From NCBI GenBank assembly GCA_905221605.1, contig CAJNDS010000173.1:142846-206845 (forward strand): a stretch of DNA of 64,000 bases, in the 5' to 3' direction. The stretch comes from Symbiodinium natans. Its lineage: Eukaryota; Sar; Dinophyceae; Suessiales; Symbiodiniaceae. The position numbers and the translations under genes are program-made. Shown one piece after another: positions 54,920-63,227 of this stretch (position 1 is the stretch's first letter; the number at the start of each line of letters is the position of its first letter). A model generated the notes under the pieces. That model saw only the letters and a program-made list of their open reading frames with translations, did not search any database and was not told the origin of the DNA.

Positions 54920-57571
54920 ATGGTGAAGTGCATGGACATCGCGAAGAGCGTGGTCCAATACACATTTCACCGCATACCTTTCTTACACAGATACTCCACT
55001 TGGCTCTACGGCAAGTTTTGGCTCACCGCTCTTTGCCATTTTCCTCGACGCCAAGTAGATCGACGCAGGCTGGTACGCCTCAAGCAGTTTCACCGTATCA
55101 CCCCGGAGCTCTACACATTCGAATTTTTCAATCAGCCGAACGCAGTGTACTGGAGAGTCGACCACGGACGCATGTTTGAGCACCTCTATATTGGCAGCAC
55201 CTCCACGAAAGTCACAGTCAGAGAAGACAACCGACGCAGAAAACACAACGCACTCGCCGCTCAAAAACTGGTCAACGCAGAACCAGCCATACACTACTGG
55301 CACACCACCAACACATATTGGGAGTTCGTTCCGATCAAAGTCCGCAGCGTTGACGATGTGGCAGAGTTGCACATGATTGAGCAGGCAGACATCGCGGACC
55401 TCCAACCCTCCCTCAACGCCCCCTTCATCTACAAACACTTCAAAGAAGACACAGGCCACACCTTCCAACCCAAGACCATTTGTGACGTCAACATGCTGGC
55501 AACCAAACTACGTGCCCGACTACATCGACACCTAGGCAGGAAAACCAGACCTTGGCGAGCCGTCAAGGTACAGATAGACACCAAAACGCGCATGTGGGGC
55601 CTCCTCACCGCCCTGTGCTCCACCACGGCTCTGCGATGGAAAACCACCAGAACGTTGATGAGCAGCAACTTCCCGGCCGAGAACATATACACACTACTAC
55701 GAATGACCAACATCCTTGAATCCCCATACAAGGAGTTCTGCAAGGCAGCATTGGTCAAGGCACTGGACAAGAGACATATGGAGACCCCTAACATAAGACC
55801 CCTCGTCACCAGTTTGCTGCCACCTATGGAAGAATGCCAACGCCATCTCCGAGAAGTTCTACGCGCCATCATCGCGAGCCACTACCACGAACTATGTCCA
55901 CTAAAAATCCCGAAGACCACGGTGGTAGCCAAACCAGGATCCAGCATCGAGGCCCAGTGCCACAACTGGCAGCGAATGTGTTTTGGACCAAAACTTACGA
56001 GAAGATGCACATGCCCCAACCCTACACAGGAACTCAGTGAACATCAAGTCATCGACCTTCAGACCGCACACGCATCACCAGAAGACCCTCTACACCACAT
56101 CGTCACTTACTCATCCAAGACGGGTACCTTCCCGGAACCAGATACTTGGATTTCGCAGACGACGGAAGATGTTCGAAAATGGTGCAGACGCAATGGACTC
56201 TCCATCCCATCCAGGGAGGCCGTGCAGCTCGCCCTTGCCCCGGCGGCACAGCTCAGCCACAACGTGAAGGAGCAACACGTGAACCACCACATGGTCAAAA
56301 GCCTCAAAACCCAGTACAGCGACTACATCATCGCGTGCGAGGACCACCATCCCCACAAGATGCTAGCGTACTGCCCCCTCCACTTCCAACAGCTCATGGA
56401 CAAGATGTACGGCGACCCTGAAGTCTTCACCAAGATCAACATCACCCCGACCACAGCGGCGCACAACGCGTGGCACCAACTTCCCCAAAACATCAAGACA
56501 AGATACGCCTGGGGCATCAACCCAAACCGCAAGGACAAAGTCCCGGTGTCCTACATCTTCCCCAAGCGCAAGAAGGGCTTCATCAAGTCCCGGCCCATTG
56601 TCTCGTTCGCCCAGCACTTCGCCAAGAAGCTCTTCTCCACGGTCGCCAAGATCATCACCAACATCATGTACATCTCTTTCCCCCAAGCGCTGCAACAGGA
56701 CAACTCCTACAAGATCTTCAAGGAACTTCACACCTTCATGAACTCCAACAACGCGGACATGCACATGCAGATCGCGGACCTAGCGGGCTTCTTCACCAGT
56801 GTCCCACAGGAACGTATCCTCCAAGCCCTCATGATCACCATGGACAAGTACTTCGCCAACTCCCAGCACGGCTTTGACACATGGCAGGACGTCTCCATCA
56901 CCTACGACCCCAAAAAGACGCTTAGGACGGCCAGAACGTTCAATGGGAAGTACAAGCAGATCAACCATGGTCGACGCACCATCTACATGCACGACATCTG
57001 GGAGATCACTCAGTACGTCTTGAAGTGCAGCTATTTCACCTCCCAGCAACAAGTATATAAGCAGACCAGAGGTAGCCCAATGGGACACCCAATGTCACCG
57101 GTGTTATGCCACATGGTCTGTTGTGTCGAAGAACACCAATGGCATGAGACATATCGGATAGCCTTGGCATCGTGCGCAATTCTCGACCGCTTCACCAAGA
57201 GATATGTTGACGACCGCATTTGCATCCTACCACAAAGTTGGGCCTACACGAGCCCTTGGGGCGAGTTTCTCCAAACAGAGTTCTACGGCCCGCCCATATT
57301 GTTGGAAGAACAAGAAGAAGCCAACTACCTCGGATGCAACATCGACCTACACCGCAAAGAAGTTCGCCTCATTCTCCCCTCACAGACACACCAGCTTCTT
57401 TCGCCACGGGGATCCACACCTATGGTCCACCGTGCCAGTGCATACCGAACGAGACGCCACATGATCTCAAAGATAGCGTATCCCGAGCCGGTTCGTCTAC
57501 AACAACTCCGAGAACTTCGCGCCCTCTACCAAGCCCACGACCCAGACATGCTGACGTTTGTGCATAGATGA
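54920..57571 (+). CDS. Frame B: reverse transcriptase with N-terminal GIY-YIG-like endonuclease (Penelope-like)
   Basis: 883 residues from ATG 54920. Residues 64-170 look like a GIY-YIG nuclease: ELYTFEF, LYIGST (90-93), RRRKH (105-109), a Glu-containing helix and LQPSLNAP. The RT follows: a lead-in like that of Penelope-like elements (DYIIACEDHHPHKMLAYCP, about 468-486), SYIFPKRKKGFIKSRPIVSF (544-563), motif A QIADLAGFFTSVP (D620), motif B GSPMGHPMSPVL (718-729), motif C RYVDDR (D764, D765) and motif D LLEEQEEANYLG. All catalytic Asp residues are present, so the enzyme could be active. In most Penelope-like elements the nuclease is C-terminal. The N-terminal order matches the permuted clade. 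Known role: nicking target DNA and copying RNA into it. Confidence 0.85.
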   Translation: MVKCMDIAKSVVQYTFHRIPFLHRYSTWLYGKFWLTALCHFPRRQVDRRRLVRLKQFHRITPELYTFEFFNQPNAVYWRVDHGRMFEHLYIGSTSTKVTVREDNRRRKHNALAAQKLVNAEPAIHYWHTTNTYWEFVPIKVRSVDDVAELHMIEQADIADLQPSLNAPFIYKHFKEDTGHTFQPKTICDVNMLATKLRARLHRHLGRKTRPWRAVKVQIDTKTRMWGLLTALCSTTALRWKTTRTLMSSNFPAENIYTLLRMTNILESPYKEFCKAALVKALDKRHMETPNIRPLVTSLLPPMEECQRHLREVLRAIIASHYHELCPLKIPKTTVVAKPGSSIEAQCHNWQRMCFGPKLTRRCTCPNPTQELSEHQVIDLQTAHASPEDPLHHIVTYSSKTGTFPEPDTWISQTTEDVRKWCRRNGLSIPSREAVQLALAPAAQLSHNVKEQHVNHHMVKSLKTQYSDYIIACEDHHPHKMLAYCPLHFQQLMDKMYGDPEVFTKINITPTTAAHNAWHQLPQNIKTRYAWGINPNRKDKVPVSYIFPKRKKGFIKSRPIVSFAQHFAKKLFSTVAKIITNIMYISFPQALQQDNSYKIFKELHTFMNSNNADMHMQIADLAGFFTSVPQERILQALMITMDKYFANSQHGFDTWQDVSITYDPKKTLRTARTFNGKYKQINHGRRTIYMHDIWEITQYVLKCSYFTSQQQVYKQTRGSPMGHPMSPVLCHMVCCVEEHQWHETYRIALASCAILDRFTKRYVDDRICILPQSWAYTSPWGEFLQTEFYGPPILLEEQEEANYLGCNIDLHRKEVRLILPSQTHQLLSPRGSTPMVHRASAYRTRRHMISKIAYPEPVRLQQLRELRALYQAHDPDMLTFVHR

Positions 57572-57860
57572 CTCGAAGTACCACAGCAAAATCAATATTA
57601 AAGACCGCCAGCAAGTGCCCATGATGCGCAGTGACGGATTGCAGTCGTTGAGGTCCCCAAACCTTTCCTCCCCAAGCCCCGTGTCCCGCAGTGAAGTGTG
57701 ATTTTGATCATGCACATCATGCAATCATGTGAAGTCCGCCCCTACCCTTTCCCGCACCCACCCAGAGCGCTTCTCTTCAGTGGCTGACGCAGTGACAGAC
57801 GTAGCATAAAAGAAGTTGCCCGGCTGATAGACCAGCAAGTTGATCATCCAATTCTTCACC
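57572..57860 (+). other. Spacer B-C
   Basis: 289 nt, less A+C-biased than the frames, with a pyrimidine tract (CCCCTACCCTTTCCC) near 57735 and a CAG about 25 nt before the next ATG (CCAATTCTTCACCATG). No gene seen. Confidence 0.5.
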
Positions 57861-58646
57861 ATGCCGACCAACAAGATGCACGAGGAGCAGACCATTCCGG
57901 ATCCTCAGCCAGCAAGCCAGCAACATCCCAACAACCAGCCGGAGAGAATGCAGACAGCCTCCGAGATCCCAGATGAGATCGCCAACCCCAACGATCCGAT
58001 CCACCAGACCACGGACGACGCGGTGAAGCTCCTCATAGACACAGTATCCTCGCAAGCAGAGAAGATCCGGACCCTCGACCAGACTGTCTCCCAGCTGGAA
58101 CAAGAGCTCGCTTTCGTCTACGAGCGCACCTGCAGCCAATCAGTATTAGAAGAACTCCTGGACGTCAAACGAGCGGCGTACAGGGCGGACTCATCAAGAG
58201 CCTCCACCTCCAACGACATCAGCCGACACAAAGGTTCCATCCGCGATCTTCACCTACAGCTCAACGATATCAAACGTGATCAAACCCTCCAAGCCCGACG
58301 ACTACAGGAACTAGGAGGACGACTAGATGCTCTTGGACATCAAACTCGCCAACAACTACAAGAACTACGAGACAGACTCCGCCTCCATACCACCATCCCG
58401 CAGGACCCTCATCCAACATCCCACACCACCATCTACGCAAGCTTGGACGAGACAAGAACTCGCTTGGACACCATCGACCAGCTCCTTTCTCGACACGACC
58501 AAAGCATCAAGTACCTGTGCAGGTGCCTTCGATCCCCAACCGGCTCAGCGACATCCTCCAGACAGGCACCCATTGGACAGTACAGATCAAACTCCAGGGC
58601 CCCGCTCGAAAGAGATGATCCTCTACAGCATCTTCAAGATCCATGA
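57861..58646 (+). CDS. Frame C: coiled-coil protein
   Basis: 261 residues from ATG 57861 (MPTNKMHEEQ). The first 60 are Pro/Asn/Gln-rich. Residues about 62-115 and 130-215 are long heptad-patterned helices (KIRTLDQTVSQLEQELAFVY; ARRLQELGGRLDALGHQTRQ), predicting an oligomeric rod of the kind found in ORF1/Gag-like partners of retroelements. That role is inference. In the last part a second frame becomes more protein-like from about 58600 (EMILYSIFKIHDLKNRNPEP, then AQFICPLNDVVQNAKLDDNW) and ends at TAA 58759-58761. A frameshift, by decay or programmed, may therefore join the rod to that 48-residue tail. Confidence 0.6.
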   Translation: MPTNKMHEEQTIPDPQPASQQHPNNQPERMQTASEIPDEIANPNDPIHQTTDDAVKLLIDTVSSQAEKIRTLDQTVSQLEQELAFVYERTCSQSVLEELLDVKRAAYRADSSRASTSNDISRHKGSIRDLHLQLNDIKRDQTLQARRLQELGGRLDALGHQTRQQLQELRDRLRLHTTIPQDPHPTSHTTIYASLDETRTRLDTIDQLLSRHDQSIKYLCRCLRSPTGSATSSRQAPIGQYRSNSRAPLERDDPLQHLQDP

Positions 58647-58761
58647 CCTCAAGAATCGGAACCCGGAACCGGCGCAGTTCATCTGTCCACTCAACGACGT
58701 CGTGCAGAACGCAAAGTTGGATGATAACTGGCCTCAACAGCACCGCCACAGCATCCAGTAA
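58613..58761 (+). CDS. Frame C': 48-residue tail in the +1 frame
   Basis: ATG 58613 opens a small frame overlapping the end of frame C and stopping at TAA 58759-58761. It has hydrophobic and polar alternation (MILYSIFKIHDLKNRN) and a Cys-Pro-Leu-Asn motif. It is either an overlapping gene or the frameshifted C-terminus of frame C. Confidence 0.38.
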
Positions 58762-59042
58762 CATTGTTACGCTTTGGTCAATTTTGTTTTCGCCAAAAAC
58801 GATTCCCGTTCTATCTCACCTACATCCGACGCTTGGCTTGGAGTGAGCAAAAGAACCGAGACCAAGCGCGAGTCCCGCACCTTCATGTTTCATGATAAAC
58901 TTCATCTTACCCCCATCCCTTTGTGACGGAACCCCTTGACGTTGATTGCATATGGAAACTCACGTACTGTGCAGCTGACTATCCTGAAACATGACAGATT
59001 GTTTGGATCGAGTAACGTTTCCATCGCTCATCCACCTCAGTC
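58762..59042 (+). other. Spacer C-D
   Basis: 281 nt with mixed composition. The last bases form a pyrimidine-AG signal (CATCGCTCATCCACCTCAG) two nucleotides before ATG 59043. No gene seen. Confidence 0.5.
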
Positions 59043-60008
59043 ATGGTGAAGCACGACCACCACGGAGATGAACGTCCCCGGCGAAACAGATCGCGGTCCT
59101 GCAGACGAAGTCCCTGCACTACCAGAGCAACAAGGCCGGCCATGGACTCAAGAGACCCACCTCGACGACATCGAACGGAGAATCCGCCTCAACCAGAGCC
59201 TCTCAGCCAGCAAAAACTGGCGCTACAAAGTGCAGTTTCCACGGCAAAGACCCAGGTCATCCAACTTATGGAGGACATCAGCGTTGGGGACCTCTCCAAC
59301 CTCCTCTTTGACAATTCCATCACTATGAACGCGATACAGAAGATCTTCGACATCAACTCTACCGCACTCAAATTACGTGAACACGTGCACCAAGCTGACC
59401 TGTTCAGAACCCTCCTCAAGAGCTTTCAGGACGCCAAGGGTGACACCGTGATACGCAGTTCCGAAGCGCTGAACTGGTTCACACCCATTTCGCTGGCAGT
59501 TCCAACAAAGCGCCCGGGTTGCACCGTCTACGAGTTCATCGACATGATGGACAGACAGCAGATCACTGAAAACGGCATGTACAAGATCCTGGAAGACGAC
59601 ACCGTGGACAGCATCAAGAACTACCGCCGCACCTTTGAGGACCTCCAGCAAGCAGAAAACCAACTAGTCGTCACCAAGACCATCGCAGTCAAAGCTAAAC
59701 CCAAGTCTCCAAGAACATCGCGCGCCTCGTCATCGACGGCACCGGGACCGGCACGACATGATTCTCAGTCGACCAGACATCCGGCATCATCGCACCGAGG
59801 AGACAATGACCCCAGACCCGCACCACCAGCGCCCACGGACCCCACTCCCAGACCCAGCCCCAAACCCATGCCCCGTGTCCAGAGTCATCCCACCTGGCAG
59901 CACTACGGATGCCGACTGTACTGCGCGTGCGGGGGATGGTGTGCCAAAGAAGGCACGCACACAGTCCACCTATGCCGGAGATGCATGAATCGAGCCATCG
60001 GAAGTTGA
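59043..60008 (+). CDS. Frame D: basic protein with C-terminal Cys/His cluster
   Basis: 321 residues from ATG 59043. The N-terminus is Arg/His-rich (RRNRSRSCRRSPCTTRATR). The middle is helical (TQVIQLMEDISVGDLSNLLF; ALKLREHVHQADLFRTLLKS). A Pro/Ser-rich linker follows, and the end is GCRLYCACGGWCAKEGTHTV plus HLCRRCMNRA: eight potential Zn ligands (C-x3-C-x-C-x3-C, H-x2-H-x-C-x2-C). A nucleic-acid-binding, Gag-like role is plausible by composition and Zn cluster, but no named family fits. Between 59068 and about 59235 an overlapping ATG frame (MNVPGETDRGPADEVPALPE; THLDDIERRIRLNQSLSASK) has better protein texture than frame D itself. Confidence 0.6.
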   Translation: MVKHDHHGDERPRRNRSRSCRRSPCTTRATRPAMDSRDPPRRHRTENPPQPEPLSQQKLALQSAVSTAKTQVIQLMEDISVGDLSNLLFDNSITMNAIQKIFDINSTALKLREHVHQADLFRTLLKSFQDAKGDTVIRSSEALNWFTPISLAVPTKRPGCTVYEFIDMMDRQQITENGMYKILEDDTVDSIKNYRRTFEDLQQAENQLVVTKTIAVKAKPKSPRTSRASSSTAPGPARHDSQSTRHPASSHRGDNDPRPAPPAPTDPTPRPSPKPMPRVQSHPTWQHYGCRLYCACGGWCAKEGTHTVHLCRRCMNRAIGS

Positions 60009-60351
60009 CGATGATGATAGTGAGATTAGCGGAGTTCTCTGACGTAGGGTGGTATATGCAATTCCTTAAGACGAAGTGTGTCTTGAGATGGCGCTGCCGG
60101 ACGGAGATTCGGCAAGCGCAACATGTCTGCCAGCATCATAAGCACAAAACCTGCTCCGCGGAGAGGTCTGAAGTGCATGCACCATGTCAATCCGCACACT
60201 GAGTTTTGACTCGATTGAAAGTTGACAGGACCTGTAGGGACAGTAGGCACTAGCATGAGTGAGATTGCGTGACAATGCGGAAGCCAAACCATTTTCAGAT
60301 CAACCACACTCGCACCATCACCCATTCACCTTTCCCCGATCGCCCCACCTC
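60009..60351 (+). other. Spacer D-E
   Basis: 343 nt, not A+C-rich until its end, where TTTTCAG is followed by a pyrimidine-rich leader (CACCTTTCCCCGATCGCCCC) up to ATG 60352. No gene seen. Confidence 0.5.
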
Positions 60352-61257
60352 ATGAGTTGGTTGACCCAGACGGCGTTCAACAAGGCAGTGCAGGCCGCGT
60401 ACGATCAGGATTACTTGGAACTCCCCGACATCCACATCCCCATCCGCTGGTACACCGCCCAACTTCTACTTGAACAACTCACCAAAATCGGCAACTCACC
60501 CCATCCCTTCACGCCCATCATGATCCCCACCAGCGAGGCGCTCTCAATCTGGGGACACCTGCAAGATTGGCACAAGAACTTCGGCTACCACCTCGACAAG
60601 ATCTCCATGCCCACACCACAACCCGCACACCTACCTCATCAAGACGAACCACCACAAGCAACCAAGAAAAGACGACAACAGTACCAACCGGACGACCCGC
60701 GCTTGCACCCCGAGTTCGACGGCATCACCTCGGACCTTCTCCAGGACATCTCCCTCGCACACCTCGATCCACACACCTATGTGGCCGCGGACTGGCCCGC
60801 GGACCAACCCGTTCTGACGACGTGGGAGGCCATCGAAGACCCGGAAAAGTACACAGAGTGGAAGGCCCACACCCAGTGGAATGACACAACATATCACACT
60901 TTCGCCCAAGCCCTTCATTCCCATCCCTTTGCCGTTCGCCTCGCTGCGATACGCAAAAAAGCCAAAGAAGATTCACACCAGCACCAGCTGCTCTGGAAAC
61001 ACCCATGGCACCAGAACGGCTGGCAGTATCACACGCACTACGACAAGGAGACCAAGAGAAGCTTCATGTACAAGGGCGACTACACGATCCACCGACGCGA
61101 GGAGGATAGCGCAATGCCGGATCCAACTGCACAACCCTCAGAACCCAAGAAGGACACCCCACACAACTCACCAATGCCCTACCATCCACCACCTGAAGAA
61201 GAAGATGATCGACGATCCCAAATCTCAGAAGACGAGATGTACCCGGCGGTGAAGTAG
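60352..61257 (+). CDS. Frame E: unknown 301-aa protein with possible readthrough extension
   Basis: The start is ATG 60352 (MSWLTQTAFNKAVQAAYDQD) because the upstream in-frame codons lack ATG and are His/Pro-rich. Features: an ordered N-terminal part (PIRWYTAQLLLEQLTKIGNS), a basic linker (KKRRQQYQ), an acidic/aromatic part (VLTTWEAIEDPEKYTEWKAH), a Trp/His segment (HPWHQNGWQYHTHYDKETKR) and an acidic tail (EEEDDRRSQISEDEMYPAVK). After the TAG (61255-61257) the same frame stays open for 47 codons with a hydrophobic stretch (ENIVIFLIATAHSITHL), to TGA 61399-61401. No family recognised. Confidence 0.6.
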   Translation: MSWLTQTAFNKAVQAAYDQDYLELPDIHIPIRWYTAQLLLEQLTKIGNSPHPFTPIMIPTSEALSIWGHLQDWHKNFGYHLDKISMPTPQPAHLPHQDEPPQATKKRRQQYQPDDPRLHPEFDGITSDLLQDISLAHLDPHTYVAADWPADQPVLTTWEAIEDPEKYTEWKAHTQWNDTTYHTFAQALHSHPFAVRLAAIRKKAKEDSHQHQLLWKHPWHQNGWQYHTHYDKETKRSFMYKGDYTIHRREEDSAMPDPTAQPSEPKKDTPHNSPMPYHPPPEEEDDRRSQISEDEMYPAVK

Positions 61258-61547
61258 AAACATGCCGTGGAAATCGACGATGTGATTGCCGAGAACATTG
61301 TGATCTTCCTGATCGCCACTGCACACAGCATCACACACCTGCGCCATACAGGCCCTCTTGCGAATCCAAAAGAAGCCGTTAACTGGCAAGATGCGAGTTG
61401 AAGCCATGCCGACCTAAGCACCTCCCCCGTCCCCTTTCCCCCCCCCTCCCCTACCCATGGCAGACCTCATCCCTTCACTATCACGCGTGAGAACATGACC
61501 ACAGTTTTTTGGCACGAACCCGACCCCGTCCCTTTCCCCAGCCCAAC
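61258..61547 (+). other. Spacer E-F with an in-frame extension and a mini-frame
   Basis: The first 144 nt are the possible readthrough tail of frame E. A long pyrimidine tract follows (from 61421), with a 13-codon ATG frame (MADLIPSLSRVRT, 61457-61498). The spacer ends CGTCCCTTTCCCCAG, an excellent acceptor, six nucleotides before ATG 61548. Confidence 0.5.
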
Positions 61548-62897
61548 ATGTGGAGCCACATACTGGACTTCCTGACCGGTCCCCTCCACGTGATCTTCAT
61601 GGATGAGCACGAACTCGAAATGGAGCATCTGCGCAGAGATCCACACTACAGCATGGAACCCTTTTACCAACGGTACAACTACCTCGACGACACGTACCAC
61701 ACGGCCCCAGCGTACTACACGGAGAAGGCGCCCCTACACAAAGTCATCGACCCGTCGTACTTCAAAGCATACGAAGGCTGGCACATCAATATCAGGAATG
61801 CCATCACCTACCAGGCGCTCAAGAACATGATGATGATATTCCATGGCTTTCAGGACCTCTACATCTCCTCCAGCACATCTACGACAGCCACGTTCGTGTG
61901 CCTACTACCAACTGAAAATCAGATGCTGACCCCGGTTTCAAAATTTCTCGGCCAAGAGGTACGTGACAAAACCAAGCATGAGCTCAACATTCAGCGCATC
62001 ATCCGCCGCATCCCGACTCACATCAAAGGTCACTACGTTGAAAAACCTCTTCGAGATGACCACCCACATCCCGGTGCGGCACTGTGCCTACCCCACATCG
62101 CCCAGATTGTCTTCTCCAAGTATGAATCAGCTAACACAGCTCTGATTGCCTCGCAGTGGTACGAGACCACGGTCCGCATAGCCACAATGGCCAGAAAAGG
62201 TTTCCAGATTGGTGACAAGTTGTTCCTAGAAGACCTGCCAGCCCCCACCACGAAACCGCTACATGATGGACGCGTCATCTTCATCCAGAAAGCCAACCCA
62301 CGCCCCTCGCACCTAGAACGCCAACTTCAAGATGACATGGAGTGGAATGCGATCTTGGCGATCACCCGACAGCACACGGTTGAGGAGTACCAGCAGTACC
62401 TCCCTCCTGAAATCCTCGGGGTGCACAAGCTCATCCTCTACGTCAACACCAAATTACAGGAATGGCAAACCAGGAACAACGAGTCCTGTTTGCAGAACAA
62501 TATCTTCTCACGCGCCGACATCCACATGATGATACACGTCCTCAAGTTTTTCAGCCCCAGACACGCAGAATGGCGCTTCACAAGAGAAATCTTCGGCCCG
62601 GACTACACCATCCTAGACTTCAACGGCTCCACCTGCGCTATCCCCATGCAACCTCTACGTGACAATCTGACAGAGTGGCTACGTCAACACAAACGACTAG
62701 TCTCATCTCTACTGCACGCAGAGCACGACCACCGGCAGCCCAACCACCCGCTCTCCAGCCACACGTTCTTCGAAGACGTAGGCACCATTTCAGACGAAGA
62801 AGAGCTCTGGCAAAGACGCCAAGAATGGAATCCGGTTCAACGGTTCCCGACGACCACCTACAACAGCTACACCGAGCCGGACCTGTCCGTGGACTGA
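61548..62897 (+). CDS. Frame F: unknown 449-aa protein
   Basis: Starts at ATG 61548 (MWSHILDFLTGPLHVIFMDE). The 13 extra upstream codons include the acceptor and lack ATG. The text is that of a well-folded globular protein: YEGWHINIRNAITYQALKNM, DLYISSSTSTTATFVCLLPT, ASQWYETTVRIATMARKGFQ, EEYQQYLPPEILGVHKLILY, ADIHMMIHVLKFFSPRHAEW. It ends in an acidic tail (DVGTISDEEELWQRR) and TGA 62895-62897. No nuclease, polymerase, helicase or capsid motif is recognisable. The N-terminal block L-x(5)-VIFMD is shared with frame G. Confidence 0.65.
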   Translation: MWSHILDFLTGPLHVIFMDEHELEMEHLRRDPHYSMEPFYQRYNYLDDTYHTAPAYYTEKAPLHKVIDPSYFKAYEGWHINIRNAITYQALKNMMMIFHGFQDLYISSSTSTTATFVCLLPTENQMLTPVSKFLGQEVRDKTKHELNIQRIIRRIPTHIKGHYVEKPLRDDHPHPGAALCLPHIAQIVFSKYESANTALIASQWYETTVRIATMARKGFQIGDKLFLEDLPAPTTKPLHDGRVIFIQKANPRPSHLERQLQDDMEWNAILAITRQHTVEEYQQYLPPEILGVHKLILYVNTKLQEWQTRNNESCLQNNIFSRADIHMMIHVLKFFSPRHAEWRFTREIFGPDYTILDFNGSTCAIPMQPLRDNLTEWLRQHKRLVSSLLHAEHDHRQPNHPLSSHTFFEDVGTISDEEELWQRRQEWNPVQRFPTTTYNSYTEPDLSVD

Positions 62898-63227
62898 TCT
62901 CTTCGACGACGCAAGACCCAATTCCACCCACCCCTGGATGGAAGACCCGTAGACCAATGCGGACAAGATTCGTTTGCAGTGCGTTGTGAAGTCTGAAAAC
63001 TTAGAAGTTCGCAGTTCAGCCTTTCGGAGTGTGCATTCCACTGAGCAGAGACATGATTTGCCCGTGATGCATCCTTCACACGACCAGCACACCGGTACAA
63101 GGGCAGGATTAGTGATGCAACAGCATGCCGTTGAACATTTGCAAAGCGCATTCCCATGTTGAGCTGCAAATAGCATGTGACATGCGGTGAGAGACTTTGA
63201 AGCAGTTACTGTACATAGTAGAGCAAG
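62898..63227 (+). other. Spacer F-G
   Basis: 330 nt, G/T-containing, no gene seen. An in-frame TAG (63219-63221) precedes ATG 63228, which directly follows GAGCAAG. Confidence 0.5.

Noticed and set aside
56096-57225. Several short frames on both strands inside the RT gene
   Set aside because: They overlap the conserved RT motifs in other frames and have no texture of their own.
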